Shown here one piece after another: positions 11,401 to 23,900 of a stretch of DNA of 64,000 nt (the stretch's first letter is position 1; every line of letters begins with the position of its first letter). Both the position numbers and the translations under genes were made by a program. The notes beneath the pieces were generated by a model. That model did not search any database. It was not told the origin of the DNA and saw only the letters and a program-made list of their open reading frames with translations. The stretch comes from Amborella trichopoda (lineage: Eukaryota > Streptophyta > Magnoliopsida > Amborellales > Amborellaceae): positions 1,819,203 through 1,883,202 of the forward strand of contig NW_006499848.1 in the NCBI RefSeq assembly GCF_000471905.2. Reading direction: 5' to 3'.

Positions 11401-13012
11401 ACGTGGTTTAGTCTCTTTCTTCTTGTTTTATTAGAGATTAGTTTTTTAATCCAACCAGATAGGCTTTTTGGGATAAGCTTTCCATTTTTTATAACTGAGA
11501 CTTCTGGGAACTTTGAATTGTGTTGGGGATCTTGTGTTTGTTTTGTGTTTAATATTTCTGTTCATCATAAATTTACAAGTTTGAGGTTCCTTAATTATGA
11601 ATGTGGATCTCTTAGCTTCATGCGCTTTATTTGTTATATCATCATGGATTTTCCTTGAGAGACTTTCAGGTATGTGAGTTATTACGGTTGGACCTACCAC
11701 CAAATTGGTAAGGGCTTTGGTCTAGTGAAATCGGTGAAACACAATGGGTTGACCGGTTGGATTGGATTTTAAAAAAAAAGGAAAAGACAAATGAACATAG
11801 TAGTTTAACAATATAAAATGTATTGTAATTTTTTGTAACTTTATTTAATTGATTGAATCGTAACTCTATTTAATTAATTGAATCAGTTAAATCCGATTTG
11901 TCAAAATTGGTTAAATATTAATGTTTACTCTTACCGTATTGATTAAGGCATTGGTATGCTTTTCGATCGGTTGGACCTTTTGGTATGGTTTTGATAATTA
12001 TGATGCGAAATATGCGATAGTTTTCAAGATGAAAGTGGACTATGTGGTCCGATTTGTTAGGTTTTTGTTAAAGTGTCTTGACAAAAATTAGATAAATTTG
12101 TGTTTGATATGTTTTAATAAGTCGGATTGATGTGGTTTTGTCCGGTTTGATGGGCTTAAACAAATTTGAGAAATTGTTGCAGTAAATTTTTATGTTTTTA
12201 AATTTGTGTTATTATTAGTTATAAATTTTTTGAAATATGGTCCATTGACTATTAGTCCAATCTGTTGTAAGTGAACTTTAAATTGAACCCTTCACCCATT
12301 TGAAGGTCGATTCAGTGCCGATTAACATATTTATGGATTCTGCACTGTATGCTCATTCATAAATAAATGAAACAAATTAGACAGATGCAAATAAAAAATA
12401 AAAGTGATTGGTGGAAAACTTGTACTTGTGCATGTTCCTTTCAAGATTTCTGAAAACCATGCTCATGGATGGATCCCAAGTTTTTTCCTTCCGAGTATTA
12501 GCAGNNNNNNNNNNNNNNNNNNNNNNNNNNNNNNNNNNNNNNNNNNNNNNNNNNNNNNNNNNNNNNNNNATGGATGGATCCCAAGTTTTTCCTTCCGAGT
12601 ATTAGCAGTTTTCTCGTTTATTTTGAAAAAGCTTGGTATTATTATTTCTGCAAAAAATGGATTTTGAGTCCTTAGAAATTCATGGAAATACTGTATCTTA
12701 TAACTTACTATTAAGACATTCGTTTTCAATTGTTTATGGATATATAAGATTTGTATCAACTGGAGTTTCAAATCTGAGTCATAGGTTTTCGGTTTCCGGG
12801 CTTCATATGTACCACTGGAGTTTGGGCTTTTAAAATGCGATTCTATTTTTTGGGTTAGTAACTTATTATGATGGGGTAGACTTGCAGGTTTTTTAGGTTT
12901 TTAAAAAGTGGTTTATTATGGTGGGAAAGCACCTATCCAACACTACATTGAGACAAAAGAAATGGACTGTTGGGATCTAGGGAGATAAGGGGCCTTACCA
13001 GAGATAGGCAAG
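11401..13012. other. RPL32 3' flank and intergenic sequence, no gene seen
   Basis: The first 200-300 bp should hold the RPL32 3'UTR; no poly(A) signal is certain. From about 11700 to 12350 the text is T-rich, with repeated GGTTGGA/TTGATTGAATC phrases and no coding exon. A scaffold gap lies at 12505-12569 (separate entry). Confidence 0.4.
12465..12608. other. Assembly gap with the same 40 bp on both sides
   Basis: Sixty-five N at 12505-12569 are preceded by a stretch at 12465-12504 beginning ATGGATGGATCCCAAG and ending CCGAGTATTAGCAG. The same stretch follows at 12570-12608, one T shorter. This is what a scaffolder leaves when two overlapping contig ends are not merged, so the true sequence may hold one copy and no gap. 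Confidence 0.8.
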
Positions 13013-13511
13013 CTTTGTATACTTCCCCTACGGTATATAAATTATATATATTTTTTATCCAATAATTTGATCTGAATGAATGGTTGAGATGGACTCAATT
13101 ACAAAGTCATGTACATTGTTTTATTTTTTATTTTTTCTATAAAAACTTTGATACCAAATTTTGAGCTTCCACTCCTCTTTCAAACTCGCACCTGCAAAAA
13201 TATAAAAAAATTATTTTTGATAAAATAAAATGATCAAAATACCCTTGAAATGTGTAGGGGTATTTTGGTCATTTTATTTTAATAGGGATAATTTTTTTAG
13301 TATTTTTTAAGTGTGCCCCATTAAGAGTATAGCACATGCTAAATTTCATATTCATATGATTTGTAGAAAAAATTAAAAATAAAATACTCTAAAACATCAG
13401 ATCTAGATCTAAATCAAATGGTCAATGGTTCACTTTCTCTAAATTGGATGGCTGGATGCGTGGGGAGTAAAACACTTATATACAATAGGGAAGTACATAA
13501 ATCTTTCCCTT
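13013..13511. mobile_element. Probable MITE with terminal inverted repeats
   Basis: The left end reads TTTGTATACTTCCCCTACGG and then TATATAA. The right end read in reverse complement is GATTTATGTACTTCCCTATT followed by GTATATAAG. The interior is AT-rich with a small internal palindrome around 13230-13290 (AAAATACCCTTGAAATGTG mirrored by GGGGTATTTTGGTCATTTT). There is no coding frame. Other copies were not seen in the window. Confidence 0.45.
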
Positions 13512-14909
13512 TAGAGATGGGTTAGTTGTAGATTTTTGGACGTGACAATCAAAATATTAAAGGTTTGTTTTTTAAAACCTCCTATGGTTATATCCAACTC
13601 AGGTCAGATCTGCAATTGACTTGGATTCTTGGGTCAGGGCTGGATGGATCTGGCTCTTGCATGCCCCAACGGGTTTGGATCTGGGTCCAGTGATCTTGAA
13701 CCCAGCCAGGTATGGGTTTCGGTCTAGGTCCAAGTCTGGGTCCTCATCGACCGCATATACCATTCCCAATTCTATATAGATCCAATTATTGAGGAGGAAA
13801 TAAAGAGAAGGTCAGAGGAGGAGATAAAAAGAAGGTCAAAAGGCGTGCAGGGGGATCACTTCTGTCAATAACCCACTTTCAAGTAAGTGGAGAAGGCTAA
13901 AAGCTTATATCTTTTGAAAGGAAAATGGTTTGAAAGGATTGCACTCATGATTAATCTAAAATTGGAATTTAAGCATCGCAAAATATTTTCATGATTATCT
14001 TGACTTAAACATTATGTTTGTAAAAAAATATATATTTAAAACTCTAAAAATAGTATATCATCTATTTCGCTATCTTCCATATATATATACTTATTTTTTA
14101 AATTTTCAATTTTATTTATAATATTAGAAATTGATTTTAAAGCCCTCGTGAGGATTTGGACCGCCAAAAGTGCTCTCCAGTCAAGAATTTATGGTGCGGC
14201 TTCATTTTGTTTTCATAAAGGCCAGGCCTCCTAGAAACTTAGATCCTTTTGAAATGGTTCTCTCCCCTATGTGGGCTCAGATTCCAAGTTTCCGACTCTC
14301 CCACTATAAACATTCCAAAAGTAGATGCTTTTGCAGGAGTAAATTGTCCATTTAGTCCCTTTCCGATGTAGGAACTCAAATTTTAATCTCATCCTTGAAA
14401 CCATTCATGTATTTAGAGATCTACTTGAATCATTATTAGAGTTTAAAATTTTAAAATTAGAAATAAAAATATATTTCCAGACCATTTTAATAATTTTTGA
14501 TATCAAAACTACATTTGCAACCTCATGCAAACCACACCTTTTAACAATCATAAAGTTGAACGAAATTCTCAGATCGAACGGTCGTAGAATTGTATGTATA
14601 GCTCTTTGGCATGTAAAAGTAAATATACAATCTGATCCCGCAGGCGTAATCTGTTGGCCCTCGAAAGAATCTATGGTTGCGTTTGTGACTTTGTGGTCTG
14701 GTCACTGGTGCCATTGTTCCTTCCCCTCTCTCCCCAGATGTGAATTGCTTGTCTGGAACGCGAACGCACACCTGTGCTACGAAAACCCATTTGCTCAATG
14801 TTTAGAGAGAGAGAAACCCAATTGCTCAATGTATTCATTTTAGAGAGAGAGAGATAGAGCATTATCTGTAAAGAGGAGGAGAAGCCATTTGAAGAAAGAG
14901 TTGGCAAAA
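13512..14909. other. Intergenic sequence leading to the mutase promoter; no gene seen
   Basis: At 13610-13760 there is a repeat-like stretch of GGGTCTGGATC/GGTCCAGTG phrases, similar in style to the GGGTCCGG repeats at 30352-30822. Around 14400-14535 is a diverged fragment that may derive from a family A MITE. At about 14790-14860 two copies of a TTGCTCAATGT plus GAGAGAGA block form the likely 5'UTR of the mutase gene. Confidence 0.35.
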
Positions 14910-17900
14910 ATGAAGAGGAGGGTGGCGTTTGTTTTGGTAGATGGGATTGGTGATGTTTCATTGCCTCAATTTGGGCACAAAACTCCATTGCAAGCCGCAC
15001 ATTTACCCAATTTGGATGCAATATCTTCAGCAGGGGTTAATGGACTCATGGACCCTGTTGAACCAGGTCTTGCTTGTGGCAGTGACACTGCTCATCTCTC
15101 TCTTTTGGGTTATGACCCAAGAATCTATTACAGGGGTCGTGGAGCGTTCGAGTCCATGGGTGCTGGCTTGGCCATGTCACCTGGAGATATTGCCTTCAAG
15201 GTCAGCATCTTTCTCTCTCTCTCTCTCTCTCTCTCCTTTTAATTTGCTGTTAGTGCTTATAAAAGTGGCGCCTTTTTCTTCTCTGGTATGATTTAGGGGC
15301 CTTGTGTAAAATATCCATTATGAGTTGAAGTTGTGGTGCATAGGATGGAATTTCTGGAATTTAGTGAGTTGAAGATTTTGGGTTTGCTATTGTCTCTGTA
15401 TTGCATTTACTCTCGATCTGTATGTTTATGCATACTTGGTTTTGATCCTACGCTTGCCATTTTCTTTCTCTCTCTCTCTCATTAGCTTATTAAAATGTCT
15501 ATTTGCTTTTCTGTCACCTCTTCATCTTTGCGTATTTGCTTCTGTCACCTCTTCATCTATGCGTATTTGCTTTTCTGTCACCTCTTCATCTTGGGCTTGG
15601 TTAATACCGGTGAAATGGATATTTGTTTGTGATCCAAAAGAAAATGGAGGTTTTATTATTGTTATTCTTGTGGTTAGTTTCACTTTCTTAATAAAATCTT
15701 TTTTACTTATAAAAAAACAAATAATTATTGCTCTTGTTGCCTAGGTATGTGGGGGCATATGGAAAGAAGATCATTCATCAAATTTTTAGAAACAGGGAAT
15801 TTGGAAGGAGATCGATGAATTATTACCCATTATATTCTAGTTTTGAGGAGAAATGTGGAGATCTTCTCAACTTGGACTAAAGGATAAATTTTTAGATAAA
15901 ACTGAAGACTAAATAATTTTTCATGGATGGAAGCATTATATTGTTAATGTGCACAGCCATAAAGAAGTAATAAATGAATGGATTTAAGTTTCACGGGTGT
16001 CTTGTTCCTTTAAACTTAACTATCTCAATTTCTTTCTTTTCTTTATTGGCTATGGGTACTCTTGCTTCTATAAAGTTGATGAATAGCAAGCATAACTGGT
16101 CTTAAATATTAAACCCATTGGATGGACTGGATTGGTTAAATTTGGAGAATATCATTTGAGCAAGGTTTGTGCAACCTTTTCTCAAAGGTGCACTTAATAG
16201 ATCAAAGTGACCACCACAAGTGCCATCATCCAGCCCGATTTTCCTTTTGGACTTCCAACTCTATCCATAAAACTTATCAGGCTTCTAACAATTTCATCAT
16301 AAGCCACAATAAACTTCATAATCATACTCTTAAAACCATGGTTCTCCGTGTAGCCTCTAGGGCCTCTGATATCTAAGCTTTCTTTAAGAACACAAGGACA
16401 AGCCACTCCCTCTCTCTATATAGGTGATAGCATCTGCTTGAACTATCTCACCATTCACTAGGGCAATAAATTGCCCAATATTTTTGGTCCTATTTAACTA
16501 AACATGGAGCCTTTGAACTGTCCTTATAAGGTCACTAATAGTACAAAGATGGATCATTGTAGGTCACCTTTTAAGAAAGGCATCTTTCAATTCATCTATG
16601 ATGACAGTCTGCCCTTTTTCATCTCCATTTTTCAAGGAGGCTTTAGAACAAGCAGTCTCTTTCCTATGTGAGCTCCCCCTCAACTTCCAATGATTCAATT
16701 GATTTATCTGTCGTACATACACAATTTATTCAACACCTCAAGTTCTCATCTCGTGTCATTGCTTCAATGGTCTGAGCAGCCAAAGAGTGATATATATCAG
16801 TTAGTTACTTGCCATTCCATATCAGTTTTGTATGCGTGCATGTGATTATATATTGGGTGCATAAGTATTTACTCTTGGTACCTAGTTGGAGAAACTTTAA
16901 TTTGACCATAAGGATTGAATTCTTTTTCTTTATTATTTTAGAACCACTCTTCTTGCTAGTAGTACCGTTTTTTACTTCGGACCATTTTACCAAGAGGCTT
17001 CCAAGTTGTTATCCTCACTCTAACTCCATATATATCTGAAGCATAGTTTCAAAAAGCACTAGGTGGGTCCTGGGCGACCTGGGCGCCCAGCGCCTAGAAC
17101 CTGGGCGGCCTGGGCCCCAGCGCCTAGAACCTGGGCGGCCTAGTTGAATCCAAATAATGATTCTGGCATTCTGTAGTTATGTCAGTATCAGTTATATGTA
17201 TTGCAGTACATAATTCAAATTATACTATATATTATTTAGTATTTAGCACATACTCCATAAGCATAACCATAATCCATAAGTCGGTTCATACTCCATATCC
17301 AATTAAAACTTAAAATTTTCAAACTTACTTTGAGTTTGATTGCTCAATCTTCAAACTTCCAGCTCAAAGATGCTTCTAAATACTCAAAATCTTCTAAAAA
17401 AACCCCTAATAACTTTGCAAAACATCAAAAAGTAAATATCATACCAATGGGTGATGTTTTGATCAATTTTTGTTAACTTTGAGTAACCCTTCGATCCTAA
17501 AAAATTCACCACAATCTACTTTTTTGGGGGCTTTCTCTCTAAATTTGGCTCCAACAAGTTTTAGCTTTCAAATGAACCTAAAACCCTAATTTTTGACCCT
17601 TAAAAACAAAAAAAAAAAGATCGAAAATGCCCTCACCGAATGGTTTTTCCGCCCCTGGGCGGGGGCAGGCCTTGGGCGGCCGCCCAGGGATCGACCGCCC
17701 AGATTGGCCGCCTAGGCTTGGGCGATGTGCCCAGGCCTTCTTGACCGCCTAGGCAGCTGCCTAGGCGCTGGGCTGTCCGCTTTTTGAATCATTGATCCAA
17801 AGCCATTACTTATTTTTATATTCTGAATTTCCTATGTTAAGTAAATTCTTTATTTGTTTTAATCTTCTATTTCAAGTCATCGTTTTGGTAGTTTATATTG

Positions 17901-20900
17901 TGCCAAGCCCTTGCCATTTTATGGAAATCTTCTTATATGTATGTGTGTTACACGTGCACACACATAGATGGGATTCTAACCTGTTGATACCAGATATGAA
18001 CTTTCATGTCCATTCTTCTTCTTCTTCTTTTTAATGTTTCTATAATGCATGGTGTGAACTTTGTATGTGAAGTTGTTCTTAGTGGGAGATTATTTGTTCA
18101 TTTGCACCTAGTGATTAAAAAATTGCCGATCTTGATCCGGAATCACTGATGATCGTGCCGGTTGGCAATTAAATAGTTTATAATATATCATGTACACATT
18201 TTATAATATAGAGATGGAATGGCCTAGTTGGCTAGACATGTAGGCATTGAGTCATTGTGGCAAGTTTGAACCCCTAGCATCCCTATTTTCTTTGATGTAC
18301 CTTCAACCTTTTCTTATTTTAACATTAACTTCCACATTTTTTTTATTAGCATACAACAAAGGAAGTGTGGCAGGAGGATTTGCACCTCCATAGTTTGGGC
18401 CGCAATCAGACTCTCTAGCCCCCACGGCAAGCACTTTAAAACACATATATTATATATTATATTATTATTTATTTGTTTTTTTGGTCTTTTTTTTGTCGGA
18501 TCTCAAATCTGGACGATCTTGATTGGAATCGGTGGGTGGACGATCCACCTTTCTGTTTTTTAAACCACTGTTTACACCTAATAACACTATGATTATGTAG
18601 TTCTGTCATCATCTACACAGGAATGAAGTGGTACCTTGGTAATTTCTGGCCCATGCAAATAGTTGTGGAAACATTTTCATGGATCAATCATCTATGTTAC
18701 AAATGCTGGTGCTATCGCACTGATATTACTAAAAATTTTGTTGGGTGGAATGACCAATTTGCCATATCTAAACGCAACTTGATATAGTGAGGGTGGGACG
18801 CCTTTGGTCTCGCAAACATATTTTTTATTTGCCATTCACAATTTATAGCAGTCGTTGCGTCTTATGTATGATGGAACATGTTTCATGTCCTAATTTTATT
18901 TAACCCTCCGTACATTTTGCACTGCAGTCAAATTTTGCTACTTTGGATGAGACCACGGACATCGTGACAAGTAGACGAGCAGATAGACATTTTGAGGAAG
19001 AGGGACCAGTACTTTGTGCAGCCTTGGATGGAATGAAGTTACCATCTTTTACTGAATATGAAATCCGAGTCAGGTACAGAATGAGCATTTGTCATATTTC
19101 AATTTGGCATTTCCTGACGTTGGTTTTTTTGGCTCCAATATTTATGTAAGTTCTATTTGTAAGAAATTAAATGTTTTTTTTTATAAAAAAAAATGAATAT
19201 TTGGAGGTGCTATTTGTAAGAAATTAAAGGTTTTTTTTTTAAAAAAAATGAATATTTGGAGGTGCTATTTGTAAGAAATTAAAGGTTTTTTTTTTTTAAA
19301 AAAATGAATATTTGAAGGTGCTATACTGATTTTCTGCTCTTTTTTAATAATACATAATCATGGACATCAGTAAGATGGTCCAAAAGCTTTATTTCTAGAA
19401 TACGATGAGAGATTAACAAAATTTATCCATGATTGCAGATATGCCACAGAACATAGATGTGGAGTGGTTGTTAAAGGGCCCAAATTGAGTGGAAATATAT
19501 CTGGCACTGATCCCTTAAAGGACAACCGGTTGTTATTAAAAGTGACTCCTCTGGACGACACACAGGAAGCAAAGAATACTGCTGCTGTTGTCAATGAACT
19601 ATCCCAGGAGATATCACGTATTTTGGTTTCTCACCCACTGAATGCAAAACGGGCCTCAGAAGGAAAGAGCATCGCAAATGTAGTCCTCTTACGTGGTTGT
19701 GGAATTCGAATTGAGGTCAATATATTTTGGCTTTTCTGAAACTTTAATGTCGAGATTTTCTGCAGGTTTTCAAATGGTACATAATCCATACCTTTGAATG
19801 TTATACATAACGGGCACTTACCAAGTATTCAAATGTTTGCTTTTGCCTGTTTACAAATGGTCATTCCCCTGACCATCTTTGGATTAGGACACATGGGGAT
19901 CCCGAGTTTTTTATAGGTCCCAGTGTGTAGTGTTCCAAAACACCCATCTATTTAAAAAGGAAGAGGCACCTACCACTGATTCTTTTCAATGAATTCTTGC
20001 CAAGGAAAGGCTTTGTTGGAGTTGGTGTAAGTTATTTGTTATTCTGGATGGTCCTTTCAATATATTTATTTCTATAGTGATATTTTCCAAAATGTTGTCA
20101 AAGTGCCATGTTTCTTGGAAATTTTGCATTTATACCTGTCATTCTTGTTTGTAGTGGTCATTATTTTCATTTTCTATGCACTGAGGTTTGGTTGTAACAT
20201 AGTAAGATGTCATTATATAGCCTCCAATTACGAAAAGTCTGAATTATATTAGAACTTTTCTGAATGAACCTTTTGAATATGTGGCAAACTGCTGGGGATC
20301 CTTTATTGTTGCCATAAAGCAATGTCAAGATAGGAACAAAAAGTTCTAATCCATAGTTTTGAAACAAAATCAAACTCCTAAATTTTTATCCAACTAGACA
20401 TGGTTGTAACCCCTGTGGAATACTCACATTATGTAATTGGGAAATGGTTGATAGAATGTGGTTTATCCATATTTAACAAATACTGTGAGCTCCTATGCAA
20501 GGTGTTCCTCATCATGTTGATCGTTTACCTGCATAGTTCATTGATAGCCTTTAGAGGAAATCGTAAACCATAGTTACTGCTTATTAGTACTGATATATGC
20601 CATAGAGGGTGGGAGACATATATTGTTTTGGAAATTGATTGGATGAAATTTCTCAAAAATAGGGAGACCTTGATAAATTTTCCCTGCTTCATGAGGAACA
20701 ATGCATGCCTAGAAACTCCTTCCTTTTTGTGGGAAACTTGTCTTGGAAAGAAGGTTAAGCATAGCTACGGGTGTGGCTACCTGTCAGTTTATACTGCAGA
20801 TATGTGCTTGTCCCTAACCAATATGAAACAAATACATAATGCAAAATGCAAACACCCACCTCTCCATTCTCCTCCCAAAGGTTGCCCCTCAATGTGGTTA

Positions 20901-23900
20901 AAAATCAAATAGAAACAAGAAAGTAATAAGTGTAGGAAAATCATTAAAGAAGATACTAACAAAATAATCATTAAAGGAGATAAAATCATAAAATATTGTT
21001 AAAGTCATAATACACATATGGATACAATACTTGCACAGAGATAATATATTATGTTATATTGTGTGCCTAGTTTTTTTTTTTTAATGTTCATTATGTTACC
21101 ACAAAAATTTGGATGTGAAATCCATGAATTGTAAACACCTAATCTTAAACAAGAAATGTCTGAAAACTTAATAAAATTTGAAAAGAAGTCATGAAAGGTA
21201 GAGAAATAAATTATAAATATGAAAAAAGGTAAAGATTGATTATTATTATACATGTGCGGCCTTGCGTGCATACTTGCATGAACTCTCATGCATGTGTAGA
21301 AAAAAAAAGATTAAGAGCTTTAGCATTACTGATTGCCAGGAAAAGAACTTTACACTAAGATGGTCGAAAAAGAAAAGAAAATTCAAATTAAAAAGCAAAT
21401 AATTTGTGGTATACATATGAGATTATCTATGAAAACAAAATGCATACATATGAAATTTGTATACTGCCCCAGAAAAACGATTGCCTCACCCTGCAGGGAA
21501 GTTTGAGAGGTTTATCTTTTGTTTGTAGACACTTTATCTTCCAGTTAATTAATTTATGTTTTTCAATTATTCTTCTTTCCCTATAATTTGTAGTTTAGTC
21601 TAAGAAGGGTGAGGACCTTAAACTTTCTCTTAACCTGTCTCATGCCCGAGTAAAGGGGCTAGGTTGTGTTAGGTAGGCAGCCAACGTAAAACTTTGCCAA
21701 AACTTATCATGAATCCTGAACACTATAATTTGTGGTTATTTCCTTCTTTTTGCTGCCTAGTTTGATGTGATATTATTCTGATTGATTGAATCGTTGAACT
21801 GCTGATTCGCTAAGTTCGTGGGATCGGATGCAAAATTCACCTCTGTAAATCTCTTTGAAAAAAGATTTTGCCTGATTGATTGCACCGCAACTATCTTTAG
21901 TTTGTTTCTCTAACAAATTAATGTGATGATAAATTATGAATTGATGATATTGTCATGTTAATGAAAATATGTTTTTGACAAATGGTAATCAGCTTATTAG
22001 ATAATATAAAATTACTTAATTTTGATAGATAAACAATGTATCTTATAGCCTTTTGGCCGAACGCTAAATCAATCTACCAAGCAGTAAGCACTCGGCCTTT
22101 CCTAGAGCTTGAAGACTTGCTTACCACGTCAGAATCAAGACCTCCGAGTTGGCGGGATATCCCTGTAAAGCACCCCCCCTGATGGATTAGACTGAAGATT
22201 TTTCCAATGGTATAATAGATATATAATAATAATAAAAAAGATGATGAAAATATGATAAGGGGGGTCATCTCTTGACAGAATTAGCTTGAAACAACTATAA
22301 TAGAGTCCCAATCACTTCCAGTTTTGGCAACCCAGCCGATCTCAGAATTGGCTTCCTGATGTTTATGTGAGAAGGAACCACGATGTTCTCACAAATCTCA
22401 AAGATCTCCATCATAATATGTGCCACTTTCGAAGTGGCTGGCGCTTGAGGCCCATCTGATCTGATCACATTGACGTTGTCCCCTTCCACCAATAAAGGAG
22501 ACCAACCATTTTGTTCCATGATGCAAAACCCTGTAAGAATGGCGTCTGCCTTCACCATAGTGGAATTGCTTCTGCCTTCACCATGGTAGAATCAGAGAAA
22601 AGGCCATGAAAATGTCAATATTGTCCTCCATAGTGATCCCTAAAGAGTCCTCTAGTGCTTGAATGACACCCTTAGAAAACCATCAAATTTCAGCTTTTCA
22701 GCTTTTGGTTGTCTTGTCTGTCTTTCTCCCTGGCTAGACTTCACCGATAGGATGAGATTACTTTCCTCCAACGACTTAATGAGTTGTCTTTTTAAGAATG
22801 TTGACATCTGAGCAAATCAGTGGCCATGAAATAGCCATTTGACATGGTGTTTTTTCAGGGCATCAAAAGAGGACTTTCATCCCTAGAAGCTTGGTTTTTT
22901 CATCTCCCTACTTCCAAAAACTGGCTAAGGAGGAGAGCATGGGAAGAGTCCTACCTCTCTTGGGAAGAGGAAGAAAGCTCCATTTTCATTTGAATCCAGC
23001 CACTGATTGAGGCCTTACCCATTGAAATCAGAAAGGCCCGACAGCCAAAGCACTTGCCACGGGGTGGATGGAGAGGTGGTCACTGACTCCTCATTTTCCT
23101 TGACATATGTGACATCTATTGAGAATATATACTTGCTGGTTTTGAAGGTGATCGATGGTTAGCAGAGAGATTTGTCAAAATTTTAGAGCTATTATTATTA
23201 TTATTATTTATTTTTCTTAGGAATAGGAATTGCTTTAGGATAACTTAGGTGGGAGGATTTTTGTGCATGAGTTTTAGCAGGGGCCTGAGTTGTTACCCAG
23301 GAATGCCTATCTTTTGGTTTAGGAAATATCCTGTCTTTTAAGATAGGGTGCGGTTTGTATAAAAGCCTAGGCTCTAAGCAATCAAATTAGAGCCTACCTT
23401 CAAATAGTGTTGAGAAATGTGGTTTCAATATTGGAATGAAAATCTTTGTGATAGCCTTAAAATATATTTTCATCTTTATTTATAAAGTTTAAAGCTTCAA
23501 AAATAGTGTAGATAGACAATCTATGAAACTTGAAAATTGACAGTCCAAAAAAGCATTATAAAATACACTATTTTCAAAACTTGAAATTCATTTTTTTCTC
23601 ATGGTCATGCATCTTGATATCGAGATGATCAATTTGAGGATATTTGGGCATCAAAACAACCTCTTCTATTGAAATTTTTTAGGTAGGCTCTTATTTGATT
23701 GTTTAGAGCCTCAGCTCTATATAAACTTTTCCCTTCAAGATAGGTAGGAATTATCTTTTAGAAAGAGAAGATAATATGAGATGTGGAGAGATAGATGGAG
23801 ATAGAGACTTACGTGGGAGTTAGAGAGAAAGAGATAAGAGAGAGTTTATTTTTTGTGGGTTATTTTATTTATTTATTTATTTTCTTGTAAGTGTATCTAA

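Noticed and set aside
14889-14909. Upstream start (MKKELAK) for the mutase
   Set aside because: The first codon there is TTG; the first ATG in frame is at 14910 and matches family N-termini.
18220-18290. Functional tRNA gene
   Set aside because: A and B boxes are present, but no acceptor stem or anticodon arm could be paired; a SINE head explains it better.
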